The notes under the pieces are model-generated. The model was given only the letters and a program-made list of their open reading frames with translations. It did no database searches and was not told the origin of the DNA. Of a stretch of DNA of 57,674 nucleotides, positions 57,366-57,674 are shown piece after piece. The DNA is from Variovorax paradoxus (GTDB lineage Bacteria; Pseudomonadota; Gammaproteobacteria; Burkholderiales; Burkholderiaceae_C). The stretch is taken from contig NZ_JAGGNU010000044.1 of NCBI RefSeq assembly GCF_018614915.1, positions 1 through 57,674 of the forward strand, given 5' to 3'. Both the position numbers and the translations under genes were made by a program. Position 1 is the first letter of the stretch, and each line of letters begins with the position of its first letter.

Positions 57366-57674
57366 GCCATTGGCGCACTCGATGTTGCGCACGCTCAGGC
57401 CGTGGGCCCGCGCGAGTTCCGCGGCGCGGATGCCGAGAACGTCCAGCACCAGTTGCTTGCCGAACCACGTCCCGGCGGGTGTTTCCTTTTGCGCGGTTCC
57501 CCGTGCGCGACCGGTTCGCGGACGCTCGAGGATACTTCGTTGACTGCGCATTGGCCTCTCAAGGCCGAGTCGCGCGTACGAAACTCGCAGTAGGGAGTTC
57601 GCAGCGACGTAGCAAGCGTCAGCCGGCCATGTCCGCTCTTGGCGCATTCTGCCTAAGGCAACGCTGATTAAGTT
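57366..57674. other. Right end of the window without a recognised gene
   Basis: A minus-strand frame (57363-57647) ends with GIRAAELARAHGLSVRNIEC before its stop at 57363, but I do not recognise it, and it abuts the IS66 homology without transition. The last bases CTAAGGCAACGCTGATTAAG resemble insertion-sequence ends, unproven. Confidence 0.3.

Noticed and set aside
1..57674. CRISPR array, rRNA or replication origin
   Set aside because: No regularly spaced direct repeats, no rRNA-like conserved segments and no cluster of DnaA-box-like sites were seen on reading both strands.

Overview
The window reads as high-GC chromosome from a betaproteobacterium of the order Burkholderiales, most likely Comamonadaceae (Variovorax-like). 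The reasons are the Bug-type tripartite tricarboxylate transport receptors, the many LysR regulators divergent from catabolic genes, a polyhydroxyalkanoic-acid-system protein, and the small exported repeat protein typical of that group. This assignment is inference from gene style, not from a marker gene.

Layout. 1-3.6 kb is a scar zone: a truncated IS91-type tyrosine recombinase, an aldo/keto reductase stub, an intact GcvA-like LysR gene, a deleted beta-hydroxyacid dehydrogenase and the tail of a molybdopterin oxidoreductase. 3.6-9.3 kb is one minus-strand acyl-CoA operon (OB-fold protein, thiolase, SDR, enoyl-CoA hydratase, Bug receptor, PaaI thioesterase, CaiB CoA-transferase). 9.5-13.5 kb holds a redoxin with a replaced 3' end, an MFS carrier, a GST, a membrane protein and YjbQ. 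A complete IS5-group element lies at 13.9-15.3 kb. 15.4-19.0 kb is a Bug receptor / Zn-dehydrogenase / small-protein operon facing a CatM/BenM-like LysR gene, with a visible ATAC-N7-GTAT operator. 20.1-23.0 kb is a carboxymuconolactone-decarboxylase-like protein plus two cupins (one exported), divergent from another LysR gene. A Rieske-helical fusion, a gentisate-dioxygenase-like cupin and an O-methyltransferase follow.

28.8-36.1 kb is a coherent module: a MocR regulator divergent from a gabT-type aminotransferase and a four-gene polyamine/GABA-type ABC transporter. 36.8-38.3 kb has a methyltransferase and an adenosine-specific kinase. 38.6-41.3 kb is an unusual three-gene cluster (SagB/ThcOx oxidoreductase, DUF6494 small protein, 2OG-Fe(II)-type protein), divergent from a thioredoxin-fold YyaL protein. 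A bacterial RIO kinase, a graveyard of three gene ends (45.5-46.2 kb), a D-2-hydroxyacid dehydrogenase, a macrodomain protein, a PHA-system protein and a cytochrome P450 follow.

The last 7 kb again mixes remnants (CobW C-terminus, CPBP protease with its catalytic block deleted, IS66 fragment) with an intact operon of different character. That operon has TetR, a swivelling-His PEP-utilising protein, an 87-aa winged-helix-like protein and a separate ATP-grasp protein, i.e. a split PEP-synthase-type dikinase. Its promoter predicts a nearly leaderless mRNA and sits inside a 9-bp inverted repeat. This split dikinase operon and the SagB-DUF6494-oxygenase cluster are the two best candidates for undescribed biology. 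The density of broken genes, each intact up to a sharp junction, is the other main feature of the window.
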